Assembly: GCF_024752305.1 (NCBI RefSeq)
Contig: NZ_JANTHX010000008.1
Span: 393,341 to 457,340, forward strand
Direction of reading: 5' to 3'
DNA: 64,000 bases
Source of the DNA: Protaetiibacter mangrovi
GTDB taxonomy: Bacteria; Actinomycetota; Actinomycetes; Actinomycetales; Microbacteriaceae
Shown here: piece after piece, positions 41,637-48,965 of the stretch
Layout: each line of letters opens with the position of its first letter
Numbering within the stretch: the stretch's first letter is position 1
Notes under the pieces: model-generated
What the model was told of the DNA's origin: nothing
Databases searched by the model: none
Seen by the model: the letters and a program-made list of their open reading frames with translations, nothing else
Program-made: the position numbers and the translations under genes

Positions 41637-42029
41637 CTACCAGCCGAACCCGGGTCGATACGAGCCGAAGCTCCACTCGCGACCTCCGGGGTCGATCACG
41701 CGGGCCCGGCGCGATCCCCACTCGGTCTCCTCGGGCGGGAGCACCGCGGTCGCCCCCGCGCCGACGGCGAGCGAGTAGACCGCATCGACGTCGTCGACGA
41801 CGAGATAGACACCCGCGCCGGTCGAGATGCCGATCAGCGGGGCGACGGAGTACGGCTGATCGTCGCCCGCGAGCATGACGACCGCGTCGTCCCAGCGCAG
41901 TTCGGCGTGCAGCACGGCGCCCTCGGCGTCGTCCTGACGGGTCACGAGCTGGAACCCGATCGCCTCGAGCCAGGTGATCGCCGCCGACGCGTCCCGGTAG
42001 CTCAGGTAGGGGGTCAGCACCACCGCCAT
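41637..42029 (-). CDS. VOC (glyoxalase-like) family protein
   Basis: A 130-aa PhnB-like VOC protein. It has VVLTPYLSYRDASAAITWLE, LHAELRWDDAVVML, GVYLVVDDVDAVYSLAV and a C-terminal VIDPGGREWSFGSYRP. The PxLxYRD and DPxGxxWxFG motifs are typical. ATG 42029 follows TACACT with a 6-nt gap: leaderless. Its stop codon abuts copy B of the tRNA-derived terminator repeat. Confidence 0.92.
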   Translation of the reverse strand: MAVVLTPYLSYRDASAAITWLEAIGFQLVTRQDDAEGAVLHAELRWDDAVVMLAGDDQPYSVAPLIGISTGAGVYLVVDDVDAVYSLAVGAGATAVLPPEETEWGSRRARVIDPGGREWSFGSYRPGFGW

Positions 42030-42065
42030 GGCGCGAGTGTAGTCCCGCGCGTCGAGGGGCGGGCC

Positions 42066-42665
42066 TCAGTACTCCGTGATGAGCGACTCGTCGATCGACA
42101 TGAAGATCGTGCCGATGCGGTCGCCGTCGGGTACGAACGACACGACGGCCCCCGTGTCCGAGCGGCCGACGATCGCGTCGGGCGGGAAGAACGCGCCGTA
42201 GATCGGATTGCCGGCGTACTGCTCGATCGTGACGCCGGCGAGACCGAAGTCCCATGAGCCGACGCCCGGCTGCACGTAGTCGAGTGCCAGCACGGCGTCG
42301 ACGGGCGACTCCTGGGTGTCGGCCTCGCTCGCCGCGATGACGACGCGTGTGGGATCGGCGAGGTAGCCCTCGGCCGCCTGCGTGTTGCCGCTCGAGACGG
42401 CATCCGCGAGGTTCTGCTCGGCGCCGTCGGGCAGCCCGGCCGAGGTTGCCGTGGGCGTGGGGCTCGCCGTCGGGCTCGGCGAGGTGGTGGCGCAGGGCGA
42501 GTCGGTCGAGCCCGCGCACGGCATCGGCGGGGAGCTCGACGTGCCGTCGCCGGGCATCCCGGACGCGCAGGCGGCGAGTGCCGCCGCGAGCACGAGGGCG
42601 GCGGCCGACGCGGCGACCGGGCGCAGCGGTCGCGTGGTGGGGGAGCGGCGGGGCGATGCGATCAT
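42066..42665 (-). CDS. Putative lipoprotein
   Basis: A 199-aa secreted protein. The signal peptide ends in a lipobox (AAALVLAAALAACASG, Cys at about 35), followed by a serine/threonine/proline-rich linker. The C-terminal ~140-residue domain (about 75-199) has VVIAASEADTQESPVDAVLA, YAGNPIYGAFFP and GTIFMSIDESLI. No family recognised. Start ATG 42665 with GAGGTG upstream. Confidence 0.82.
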   Translation of the reverse strand: MIASPRRSPTTRPLRPVAASAAALVLAAALAACASGMPGDGTSSSPPMPCAGSTDSPCATTSPSPTASPTPTATSAGLPDGAEQNLADAVSSGNTQAAEGYLADPTRVVIAASEADTQESPVDAVLALDYVQPGVGSWDFGLAGVTIEQYAGNPIYGAFFPPDAIVGRSDTGAVVSFVPDGDRIGTIFMSIDESLITEY

Positions 42666-42749
42666 GCGGCACCTCGGGGCAGGGTGTGGTGGTGGTTGCA
42701 CGATGATATCTCGGGTTCCGCCGTTCGGTGCGCGGCGTAGGCTGACGCC

Positions 42750-43568
42750 ATGAACGCCGAAGACGCCCCGTTCGCGGTGGCGGTCGCGCAGTTCGCCCCG
42801 AGCGACGACACGTCCGCCAATCTGGAGGAGATCTCGCGCCTCGCCGTGGAGGCGGCATCGCGCGGGGCGATGCTCGTGGTGTTCCCCGAGTACTCGTCGT
42901 ACTTCACGCCGACGATGGGCGCCGACTGGGTCGAGGCGGCGCAGACGCTGCACGGCCCGTTCGTGCGCGGGCTCGCCGAGATCGCCGCCGAGCTCGGCAT
43001 CCACCTGGTGGCGGGGATGCTCGAGGTCGTCCCCGGGGAGCCCGAGCGCGCGGCGAACACGGTTGTCGCGCTCGACCCCGACGGTGAGCTCGTCGCCCAC
43101 TACCGCAAGCAGCACCTCTACGACGCCTTCGGGCAGCGCGAGTCCGACTGGATCGTGGCGGGTCCGCTCGCCGAGCCCGCGACGTTCCCGGCCGGCGGCT
43201 TCACGGTGGGCCTCGAGACCTGCTACGACGTGCGCTTCCCCGAGGTGACCCGTCGACTCGTCGACGCGGGCGTCGACCTCGTGGTGCTCCCCGCGGAGTG
43301 GGTGCGGGGCCCGCTCAAGGAGTCGGCCTGGCGCACCCTGGTGACGGCGCGGGCCATCGAGAACACCATCTACCTCGCGGCGGCCGACCAGGCGCCGCCC
43401 GTCGGCGCCGGCAACAGTATGGTCGTCGACCCGATGGGGGTGGAGCTCGTCACGATCGGCGAGGCGACGGATGTGGCGGTCGCCTGGATCAGCCCCGCCC
43501 GCATCCGCGAGGTGCGGCACCTCAACCCGGCGCTGCAGCTGCGCCGCTACCGGGTCGAGCCGCTCTAG
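42750..43568 (+). CDS. Carbon-nitrogen hydrolase (nitrilase superfamily)
   Basis: A 272-aa nitrilase-superfamily amidase with the E-K-C triad in FPEYSSYF (about residue 47), HYRKQHLYD (about 117) and LETCYDVRFPE (about 155). Resembles the Nit1/Nit2/omega-amidase branch that hydrolyses deaminated glutathione or alpha-ketoglutaramate, but the exact substrate is not assigned. ATG 42750 follows TAGGCT with a 6-nt gap: leaderless. Convergent with the DUF308 gene, sharing CTAG. Confidence 0.93.
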   Translation: MNAEDAPFAVAVAQFAPSDDTSANLEEISRLAVEAASRGAMLVVFPEYSSYFTPTMGADWVEAAQTLHGPFVRGLAEIAAELGIHLVAGMLEVVPGEPERAANTVVALDPDGELVAHYRKQHLYDAFGQRESDWIVAGPLAEPATFPAGGFTVGLETCYDVRFPEVTRRLVDAGVDLVVLPAEWVRGPLKESAWRTLVTARAIENTIYLAAADQAPPVGAGNSMVVDPMGVELVTIGEATDVAVAWISPARIREVRHLNPALQLRRYRVEPL

Positions 43569-44164
43569 GCGGCGGCCAGGTTCGCGTTCGCGGCCGAGCG
43601 GGCCTGGAACGCGATGATGATGAGCACGATGCCGGCGATCACGGCCCACGCGCCGAGCACGTAGATCAGGCCGATCAGGGCCGACTGCGGCGTCGTGAAC
43701 AGCATCACCATGAGCACGATGCCGAAGAGGATCGACACCACCGAGAAGATGATCCCCATGGCCTTCGCCCCGCCGCTCGCGAGCGCCGCGGCGGCCGGGA
43801 TGCCGAAGATGCCGCCGATGACCGCCCAGATGGCGACGATCCAGAGCAGCACGAGCAGCGCCAGCGCGCCGGCGGCGGCCGGGAAGATGGCGACACCGAT
43901 CCCGGCGAGCACGCCGACGATGCCGATCGTCAGCAGCCAGCCCCAGGTGGGGTCGGACTTGCGCACCGAGATCGCGTGCATGATGTTGACGACGCCGTCG
44001 ACGATCGCGTAGAACGCGAACACCCACACGAAGACGATCGCGGTGAGCACCGGCGCGACGAACGCCAGCACGCCGAGGATGATCGCGAAGATGCCGCGCA
44101 GCAGCACGAGCCACCACACGGACTTGATGAACCGGCTGACCTCGATGACGTCGTCGTTCGACAT
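43565..44164 (-). CDS. DUF308/HdeD-like membrane protein
   Basis: A 199-aa HdeD-type protein with six helices in three pairs: WWLVLLRGIFAIILGVLAF, then FYAIVDGVVNIMHAI, GWLLTIGIVGVLAGIGVAIF, IFSVVSILFGIVLMVML and AWAVIAGIVLIIIAF. HdeD-like proteins are linked to acid resistance in enterobacteria; the role here is unknown. AAGGGG precedes ATG 44164. A TAGGCT at 44222-44217 overlaps the upstream TetR stop. Confidence 0.9.
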   Translation of the reverse strand: MSNDDVIEVSRFIKSVWWLVLLRGIFAIILGVLAFVAPVLTAIVFVWVFAFYAIVDGVVNIMHAISVRKSDPTWGWLLTIGIVGVLAGIGVAIFPAAAGALALLVLLWIVAIWAVIGGIFGIPAAAALASGGAKAMGIIFSVVSILFGIVLMVMLFTTPQSALIGLIYVLGAWAVIAGIVLIIIAFQARSAANANLAAA

Positions 44165-44219
44165 GCGGTGGCACCCCTTCGATCCGCGGCGGGAGGTGTG
44201 CCCGCCGTCGTGGCCGAGC

Positions 44220-44864
44220 CTAGCGAGGAGGGGTGCCGACGGCCAGGGACTCGGCGAAGCGCGCGAACACGACCTTGCCGGGCGTCGTGTCGACGACGTC
44301 GGCGTCGACCGAGCGCTCCAGCATCGTCGTGAGCCCGGAGGCGACGGTGTCGATCAGCTGACCGGGCGCCGACATCGCGACCCCCGACCCCAGCACGCTG
44401 ATGACCGCGGCCACGGCGTGCGGGTCGACGTCCCGACGGACCATGCCGACATCCTGCAGGGTGGGCAGCAGCTCGGGGTGGATGCTCAGGTCGGGCACGG
44501 GCGCCACCCCGTCGACGGAGCGCATGATGCGGTTCAGGCCGGCGGGGTCGGTCAGGTAGAGGGCGCGCGCGAGCGGGTGCTCGTACACGGCGGCGAGCGC
44601 GTAGCCGAAGATCCGCGACGGGAGTCCGCCGCGCGGATCCCGTTCGACGTTGTCGGCGATGATGCGCGCGAGTTCGTTGGTCTCGCGGGTGAGCAGCGCC
44701 GCGAGCAGGTCCTCGAAGACGGGGAACACGGCCGCGACGTCGTCGGGGGCGACGTCGAGGCGCTGGGCGAGGGTGCCGTAGCCGAGGGCGTCGACGCCGT
44801 CGCCGATGACGATGGCGCAGGCGGCGTCGAGGATGGATGCGGCGGACGGGGTGGTGGGTGCCAT
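44220..44864 (-). CDS. TetR/AcrR-like regulator
   Basis: A 214-aa protein with a TetR-like N-terminal three-helix HTH (SILDAACAIVIGDGVDALGY, then LAQRLDVAPDDVAAVFPVFE) and a helical ligand domain. The HTH is somewhat divergent. A TATGAT -10 at 44903-44898 and a palindrome at 44912-44927 (near the -35) lie upstream, implying autoregulation. ATG 44864 gives a ~27-nt leader; an ATG at 44897 would lie within the -10. Confidence 0.82.
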   Translation of the reverse strand: MAPTTPSAASILDAACAIVIGDGVDALGYGTLAQRLDVAPDDVAAVFPVFEDLLAALLTRETNELARIIADNVERDPRGGLPSRIFGYALAAVYEHPLARALYLTDPAGLNRIMRSVDGVAPVPDLSIHPELLPTLQDVGMVRRDVDPHAVAAVISVLGSGVAMSAPGQLIDTVASGLTTMLERSVDADVVDTTPGKVVFARFAESLAVGTPPR

Positions 44865-44897
44865 GAGGTGCCGATCGGGTGTGGTGGGTGCGCCCAT

Positions 44898-44927
44898 CAT
44901 AGGGGGCGAAATGGACAGGTCTGTACA
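44898..44927 (-). promoter_or_regulatory. Promoter and operator of the TetR-like gene
   Basis: -10 TATGAT (44903-44898) and the palindrome TGGACAGGTCTGTACA (44912-44927; half-site TGGACAG/CTGTACA, one mismatch) covering the -35 position. It is distinct from the 17-bp palindrome at 751 and 28744: the spacing and half-sites differ. Confidence 0.65.
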
Positions 44928-44954
44928 CCCCCTTCGGGGGAGGGCGGGCATCCC

Positions 44955-46151
44955 TCACAGGGTGGCGTCGGCCAGTCTCCTCGCGGCCTCCTCGAGCACC
45001 TCGACGCGCTTGCAGAACGCGAACCGCACCGACGAGCGGTACGGCGCACGGCGGTCGGGATGCACGAACGCGGTGAGCGGGACGCCGACGACGCCGGCGA
45101 GCTCCGGAAGCAGACGGCAGAACCGTTCGGCGTCCGTGATCCCGAGCGGTGCGGCGTCCGCGATCACGAAATACGAGCCGCTCGGGCGGCTCACGGTGAA
45201 TCCGGCGGCGCGCAGCCCGTCCGAGAGCAGGTCGCGCTTGTGCTGCAGGGTCGAGGCGGCGTCGAGGAAGTAGGAGTCGGGAAGGGCGAGCCCGCGCGCG
45301 ACGGCCGGCTGGAACGGCGCCCCGTTGACGTAGGTGAGGAACTGCTTCACGGCCAGCACGGCGTCCCGCAGCTCCGGGGCGGCGGTGATCCAGCCGATCT
45401 TCCATCCCGTCGTGGAGAAGGTCTTGCCGGCGCTCGAGATGCTGATGACGCGTCCGTGCGCCCCCGGTCGGGTCGCCGCGGGAACGTGGCGGCGCCCGTC
45501 GAACACCAGGTGCTCGTAGACCTCGTCGGTCACCACGAGGGCGTCGTGGCGATGTGCGAGCTCGATCGCGAGGTCGAGGAACGCGGGGTCGAGCATCGCT
45601 CCGGTCGGATTGTGCGGCGAGTTGAGCAGGATGATGCGGGTGCGGTCGGTGACGGCGGCCCGCAGCGCATCCGGGTCCGCCCGGAAGTCGGGTGCCGTCA
45701 GCGGCACGGGGACGTGCCGGCCTGCCGCGAGGGCGATGACGGCGGCGTAGGAGTCGTAGACCGGCTCCAGGGTGACCACCTCGTCGCCGCGGTCCACGAA
45801 GGCGAGCAGGGTCGCCGCGAGCGCCTCCGTCGCCCCCGCCGTGACGAGCACCTCGCGGTCGGGATCGACCTCGAGCCCGTAGAAGCGCGACTGGTGGCTG
45901 CTGACGGCTTCGCGCAGCACGGGCATCCCGAGGCCGGGCGGGTACTGGTTGATGCCGGACGCGATGGCCGCGCGCGCCTCCTCGAGCACTTCGGCGGGCC
46001 CGTCCTCGTCGGGGAACCCCTGGCCGAGGTTGAGGGCACCGGTGGCCGCCGCCAGGGCCGACATCTCGGCGAAGATCGTCGGGCGGGCCCGGCCGTCGTC
46101 GCCGAGCAGCAGGGCACCGCGGGCCGCGCGGATCCAGGGTGCGTCGGTCAC
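44955..46151 (-). CDS. Pyridoxal-phosphate aminotransferase (class I/II)
   Basis: A 398-aa fold-type I aminotransferase. It has GALNLGQGFPDEDGP, VTAGATEALAATLL, SPHNPTGAMLDPAF, VVTDEVYEHLVFDG and the Schiff-base lysine in SSAGKTFSTTGWKIGW (about 233). The DEVYEHLVFDG and GQGFP features resemble kynurenine/methionine (YbdL-like) or DapC transaminases; which one is open. GTG 46151 is 6 nt after TAGCGT (46163-46158): leaderless, two codons inside the longest frame. Confidence 0.92.
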   Translation of the reverse strand: MTDAPWIRAARGALLLGDDGRARPTIFAEMSALAAATGALNLGQGFPDEDGPAEVLEEARAAIASGINQYPPGLGMPVLREAVSSHQSRFYGLEVDPDREVLVTAGATEALAATLLAFVDRGDEVVTLEPVYDSYAAVIALAAGRHVPVPLTAPDFRADPDALRAAVTDRTRIILLNSPHNPTGAMLDPAFLDLAIELAHRHDALVVTDEVYEHLVFDGRRHVPAATRPGAHGRVISISSAGKTFSTTGWKIGWITAAPELRDAVLAVKQFLTYVNGAPFQPAVARGLALPDSYFLDAASTLQHKRDLLSDGLRAAGFTVSRPSGSYFVIADAAPLGITDAERFCRLLPELAGVVGVPLTAFVHPDRRAPYRSSVRFAFCKRVEVLEEAARRLADATL

Positions 46152-46288
46152 GCGCACACGCTACCGGTGCTCGCCGATCGCCGCGGCCAGGGAGGTCACA
46201 TGTGCGGCGAAGTAGGCTCCCAGGGCGAGCATAGAGATCGTTCAGCTTGGGATCGCACGCTGACGACTGCGTGAAAGGAGCGCCACCG

Positions 46289-47776
46289 ATGTCCGATTTC
46301 GAGTCGTCAGAGAACACCACCCCCGAAGCCTCCGCACCCGAGGGCGCCGAGCACGAGACGACGCAGCCGGGGCAGACGCCGGCCGCTTTCGCCCCCGTCG
46401 AGCAGGCGCCCGTCGAGCAGGCCCCCGTCGAGCAGGCTCCTGTCGCGCAGGCGCCTGCGGCGAGCGCACCGACCGAGACCTCGGGCGGTGCGGGCGGGCA
46501 GCTCCCGCCGAGCTTCGCCGCCCCCCAGGAGCCGGGGGCCGGTGCCGCGCCCGTCAAGCAGCGCTCGGTCGCCGTGCCGATCATCGCGGCCGCGGTCGTG
46601 GCCGCGCTCCTCGGCGGCGGGGCCGGCGCGGGCGTCGCCGCGTGGGCCATCACGAGCCAGCCCTCGACGCAGTCGACGTCGAGCACCGGCGGCAGCCAGA
46701 CCATCACGGTCAACAACCCCGGCAGCGTCGACGCGGTCACCGCCGTGGCCGCCAAGGCCGCCGACTCGGTCGTCACGATCAACGTCACCACCGGCAGCTC
46801 CGGCGGCACCGGCTCGGGCGTCGTGCTCAGCGACGACGGCTACGTGCTCACCAACACCCACGTCGTGACCCTCGACGGCGAGTCCGCCGACGGCACGATC
46901 GAGGTCACGACGGCCGACGGTCACATCTACGCGGCGACCGTCGTCGGCATCGACCCGATCGTCGACCTCGCCGTGATCAAGCTCGAGGGGGCGTCCGGCC
47001 TCACGCCCGTCGAATGGGGCGACTCGGACGCGCTCGACGTGGGCAGCCAGGTCATCGCGATCGGCGCACCGCTCGGCCTGTCGAACACCGTGACCGACGG
47101 CATCGTCAGCGCGCTCGACCGCAGCATCCAGATCCAGTCGTCCGCGGTGCCCGACTCGGGCGACACCGACCAGACGCCCGACCAGCAGCAGAACGGCGGT
47201 CAGGGACCGTTCGACTTCTGGAACTTCGACCAGGGCGACGGCTCGAGCTCGAGCTCCGGGTCGACCAGCTCGACCATCTCGCTGCCGGTCATCCAGACCG
47301 ACGCGGCGATCAACCCCGGCAACTCGGGCGGCGCCCTGCTCAACGACCAGGGTCAGCTGGTGGGCATCAACGTGGCCATCGCCTCGACCGGGTCGTCGAG
47401 CACGAGCCAGAGCGGGTCGATCGGCGTGGGCTTCGCCATCCCGGCGTCGCTCGCGCAGCGCATCGCCGAGGAGATCATCTCGGACGGCGCGGCGAGCCAC
47501 GGCCTGCTCGGCGCGAGCGTCAGCACCGCCACCTCCGACCAGTCGGACGTCGTGGGCGCCTACATCGCCGAGGTCGTCTCGGGCGGCGCAGCGGACGCGG
47601 CCGGCCTGAAGGTGGGAGACGTGGTGACCGAGTTCGACGGCCACCAGATCACCAGCAGCACCGATCTGACCGCGCAGGTGCGCGCGCTCGCCGCGGGATC
47701 GAAGACCACGCTGAGCTACGAGCGCGGCGGCAAGGTGACCACCGTCGACGTGACGCTGGGAGAGCTCTCCAGCTGA
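46289..47776 (+). CDS. HtrA-like trypsin-type serine protease with PDZ domain
   Basis: A 495-aa membrane-anchored protease. The cytosolic proline/alanine/glutamate-rich N-terminus (about 1-90) includes repeated APVEQ units. One helix (about 92-120) follows. The protease domain has a triad of His191 (LTNTHVV), Asp226 (DLAVIKLE) and Ser346 (GNSGGAL), with a glutamine/serine-rich loop (about 285-330) between Asp and Ser strands. PDZ domain from about 400 (AEVVSGGAADAAGLKVGDVV). Acts on misfolded exported proteins. GAAAGGAG precedes ATG 46289. Confidence 0.95.
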   Translation: MSDFESSENTTPEASAPEGAEHETTQPGQTPAAFAPVEQAPVEQAPVEQAPVAQAPAASAPTETSGGAGGQLPPSFAAPQEPGAGAAPVKQRSVAVPIIAAAVVAALLGGGAGAGVAAWAITSQPSTQSTSSTGGSQTITVNNPGSVDAVTAVAAKAADSVVTINVTTGSSGGTGSGVVLSDDGYVLTNTHVVTLDGESADGTIEVTTADGHIYAATVVGIDPIVDLAVIKLEGASGLTPVEWGDSDALDVGSQVIAIGAPLGLSNTVTDGIVSALDRSIQIQSSAVPDSGDTDQTPDQQQNGGQGPFDFWNFDQGDGSSSSSGSTSSTISLPVIQTDAAINPGNSGGALLNDQGQLVGINVAIASTGSSSTSQSGSIGVGFAIPASLAQRIAEEIISDGAASHGLLGASVSTATSDQSDVVGAYIAEVVSGGAADAAGLKVGDVVTEFDGHQITSSTDLTAQVRALAAGSKTTLSYERGGKVTTVDVTLGELSS

Positions 47777-47795
47777 GTCCCGTCCCGGTCGGCTC

Positions 47796-47845
47796 CCGAA
47801 CCGCGCCCACGTTCCCATCCCGTCGGGAACGAGGGCGCGGTTCGG
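47796..47845. terminator. Long nested hairpin after the protease gene
   Basis: Outer arms CCGAACCGCGCCC (47796-47808) and GGGCGCGGTTCGG (47833-47845) pair over 13 bp, inner arms GTTCCC/GGGAAC (47811-47816/47825-47830) over 6. Located 20 nt after the HtrA-like stop. Confidence 0.75.
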
Positions 47846-47868
47846 CGTCCGGGGGTCCGCGCCGTTGC

Positions 47869-47874
47869 TAGGCT
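47869..47874 (+). promoter_or_regulatory. -10 element of the GT2 gene
   Basis: TAGGCT between the hairpin and the GGGAGG site of the glycosyltransferase gene; expected transcript start about 47882. Confidence 0.55.
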
Positions 47875-47911
47875 CATGCGGACCGCATCCGCGGGCCGAC
47901 CGGGAGGACGC

Positions 47912-48958
47912 ATGGCACAGCCGCACGCGGCTCCCGGCGTCTCCTACGTGATGCCCGTGCTGAACGAGGTCGGCTACGTCGCGGATGCCGTGCGCTCGGT
48001 GCTCGCGCAGGACTACGCCGGACCCGTCGAGGTCATCCTGGCGCTCGGACCGTCGACCGACGGCACCGCCGAGGTGATCTCCGGGCTCACCGCCGCGGAC
48101 GACCGCATCCGCGTGGTGGAGAACCCCGGGATGGACATCCCGATCGGTCTGAACCGGGCGATCGAGGCGGCGCGTCATCCCGTGATCGTGCGGGTCGACG
48201 CGCACACCGAGCTGTCGCCCGGCTACACGGCGCGCGGCGTCGAGACGCTTCAGCGCACGGGCGCCGCGAGCGTCGGGGGCGTCATGGCGGCCGCCGGGCG
48301 GCCGGGGGTGCAGGCGGCGATCGCGCGCGCCTACAACAGCCGGTTCGGGCTCGGCGGCGCGAGCTACCACGACGACGACGCCGTCGCCGAGGGGCCGGCG
48401 GAGTCGGCCTACCTCGGCGTCATGGACGCGGCGCTGCTGCGGTCCGTCGGCGGCTACGACGAGACGCTGCGGCGCGGCGAGGACTGGGAGCTGAACTTCC
48501 GGCTGCGCAACTCCGGCCATCTCGTCTGGTTCGATCCGGCCCTGCAGGTGCGCTACTGGCCGCGATCGAGCTGGGGCGCGCTGTCGCGCCAGTTCTGGGC
48601 GACGGGCGTGTGGCGCGGGGAGCTCGTGCGGCGCCTCGGAGGTCGCAACTCGCTGCGCTACTTCGCGCCGCCGCTGTTCGTGATCGACCTGCTGCTGTGC
48701 GTGCTCGTCGCCCCCCTCCTGGCGAGCGGGCTCGTCGCCGGGTGGGTCGGCTGGCTGCTCGCGCTGGTCTACCTCGGCCCGCTGCTCTACCTCGCGCTCC
48801 TCGGCTTCGCCGCGGTGCGCTCCCCGGGCGGCGTGATCGACCGGCTCCGCGTGGCGTATGCCATCGCCGTGATGCACCTCAGCTGGGGCTCCGGATTCCT
48901 GCTGGGGGTCACCCGGGGCGCGCGCGACGCGGTCGACACCTCCCGCACCGAGTCGTGA
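47912..48958 (+). CDS. Glycosyltransferase family 2
   Basis: A 348-aa GT2 (GT-A fold). It has VSYVMPVLNEVGYVADAVRS, a DxD-type VRVDAHTELS (about 93), the acceptor/base region RRGEDWELNFRL (ED, about 185), and a C-terminal part with two or three membrane helices (FVIDLLLCVLVAPLLASGLV). It is the first gene of a surface-polymer region and probably adds sugars to a lipid-linked intermediate at the membrane. GGGAGG precedes ATG 47912; an ATG at 47876 lies right behind the -10. Confidence 0.92.
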   Translation: MAQPHAAPGVSYVMPVLNEVGYVADAVRSVLAQDYAGPVEVILALGPSTDGTAEVISGLTAADDRIRVVENPGMDIPIGLNRAIEAARHPVIVRVDAHTELSPGYTARGVETLQRTGAASVGGVMAAAGRPGVQAAIARAYNSRFGLGGASYHDDDAVAEGPAESAYLGVMDAALLRSVGGYDETLRRGEDWELNFRLRNSGHLVWFDPALQVRYWPRSSWGALSRQFWATGVWRGELVRRLGGRNSLRYFAPPLFVIDLLLCVLVAPLLASGLVAGWVGWLLALVYLGPLLYLALLGFAAVRSPGGVIDRLRVAYAIAVMHLSWGSGFLLGVTRGARDAVDTSRTES

Positions 48959-48965
48959 GCGGCCG

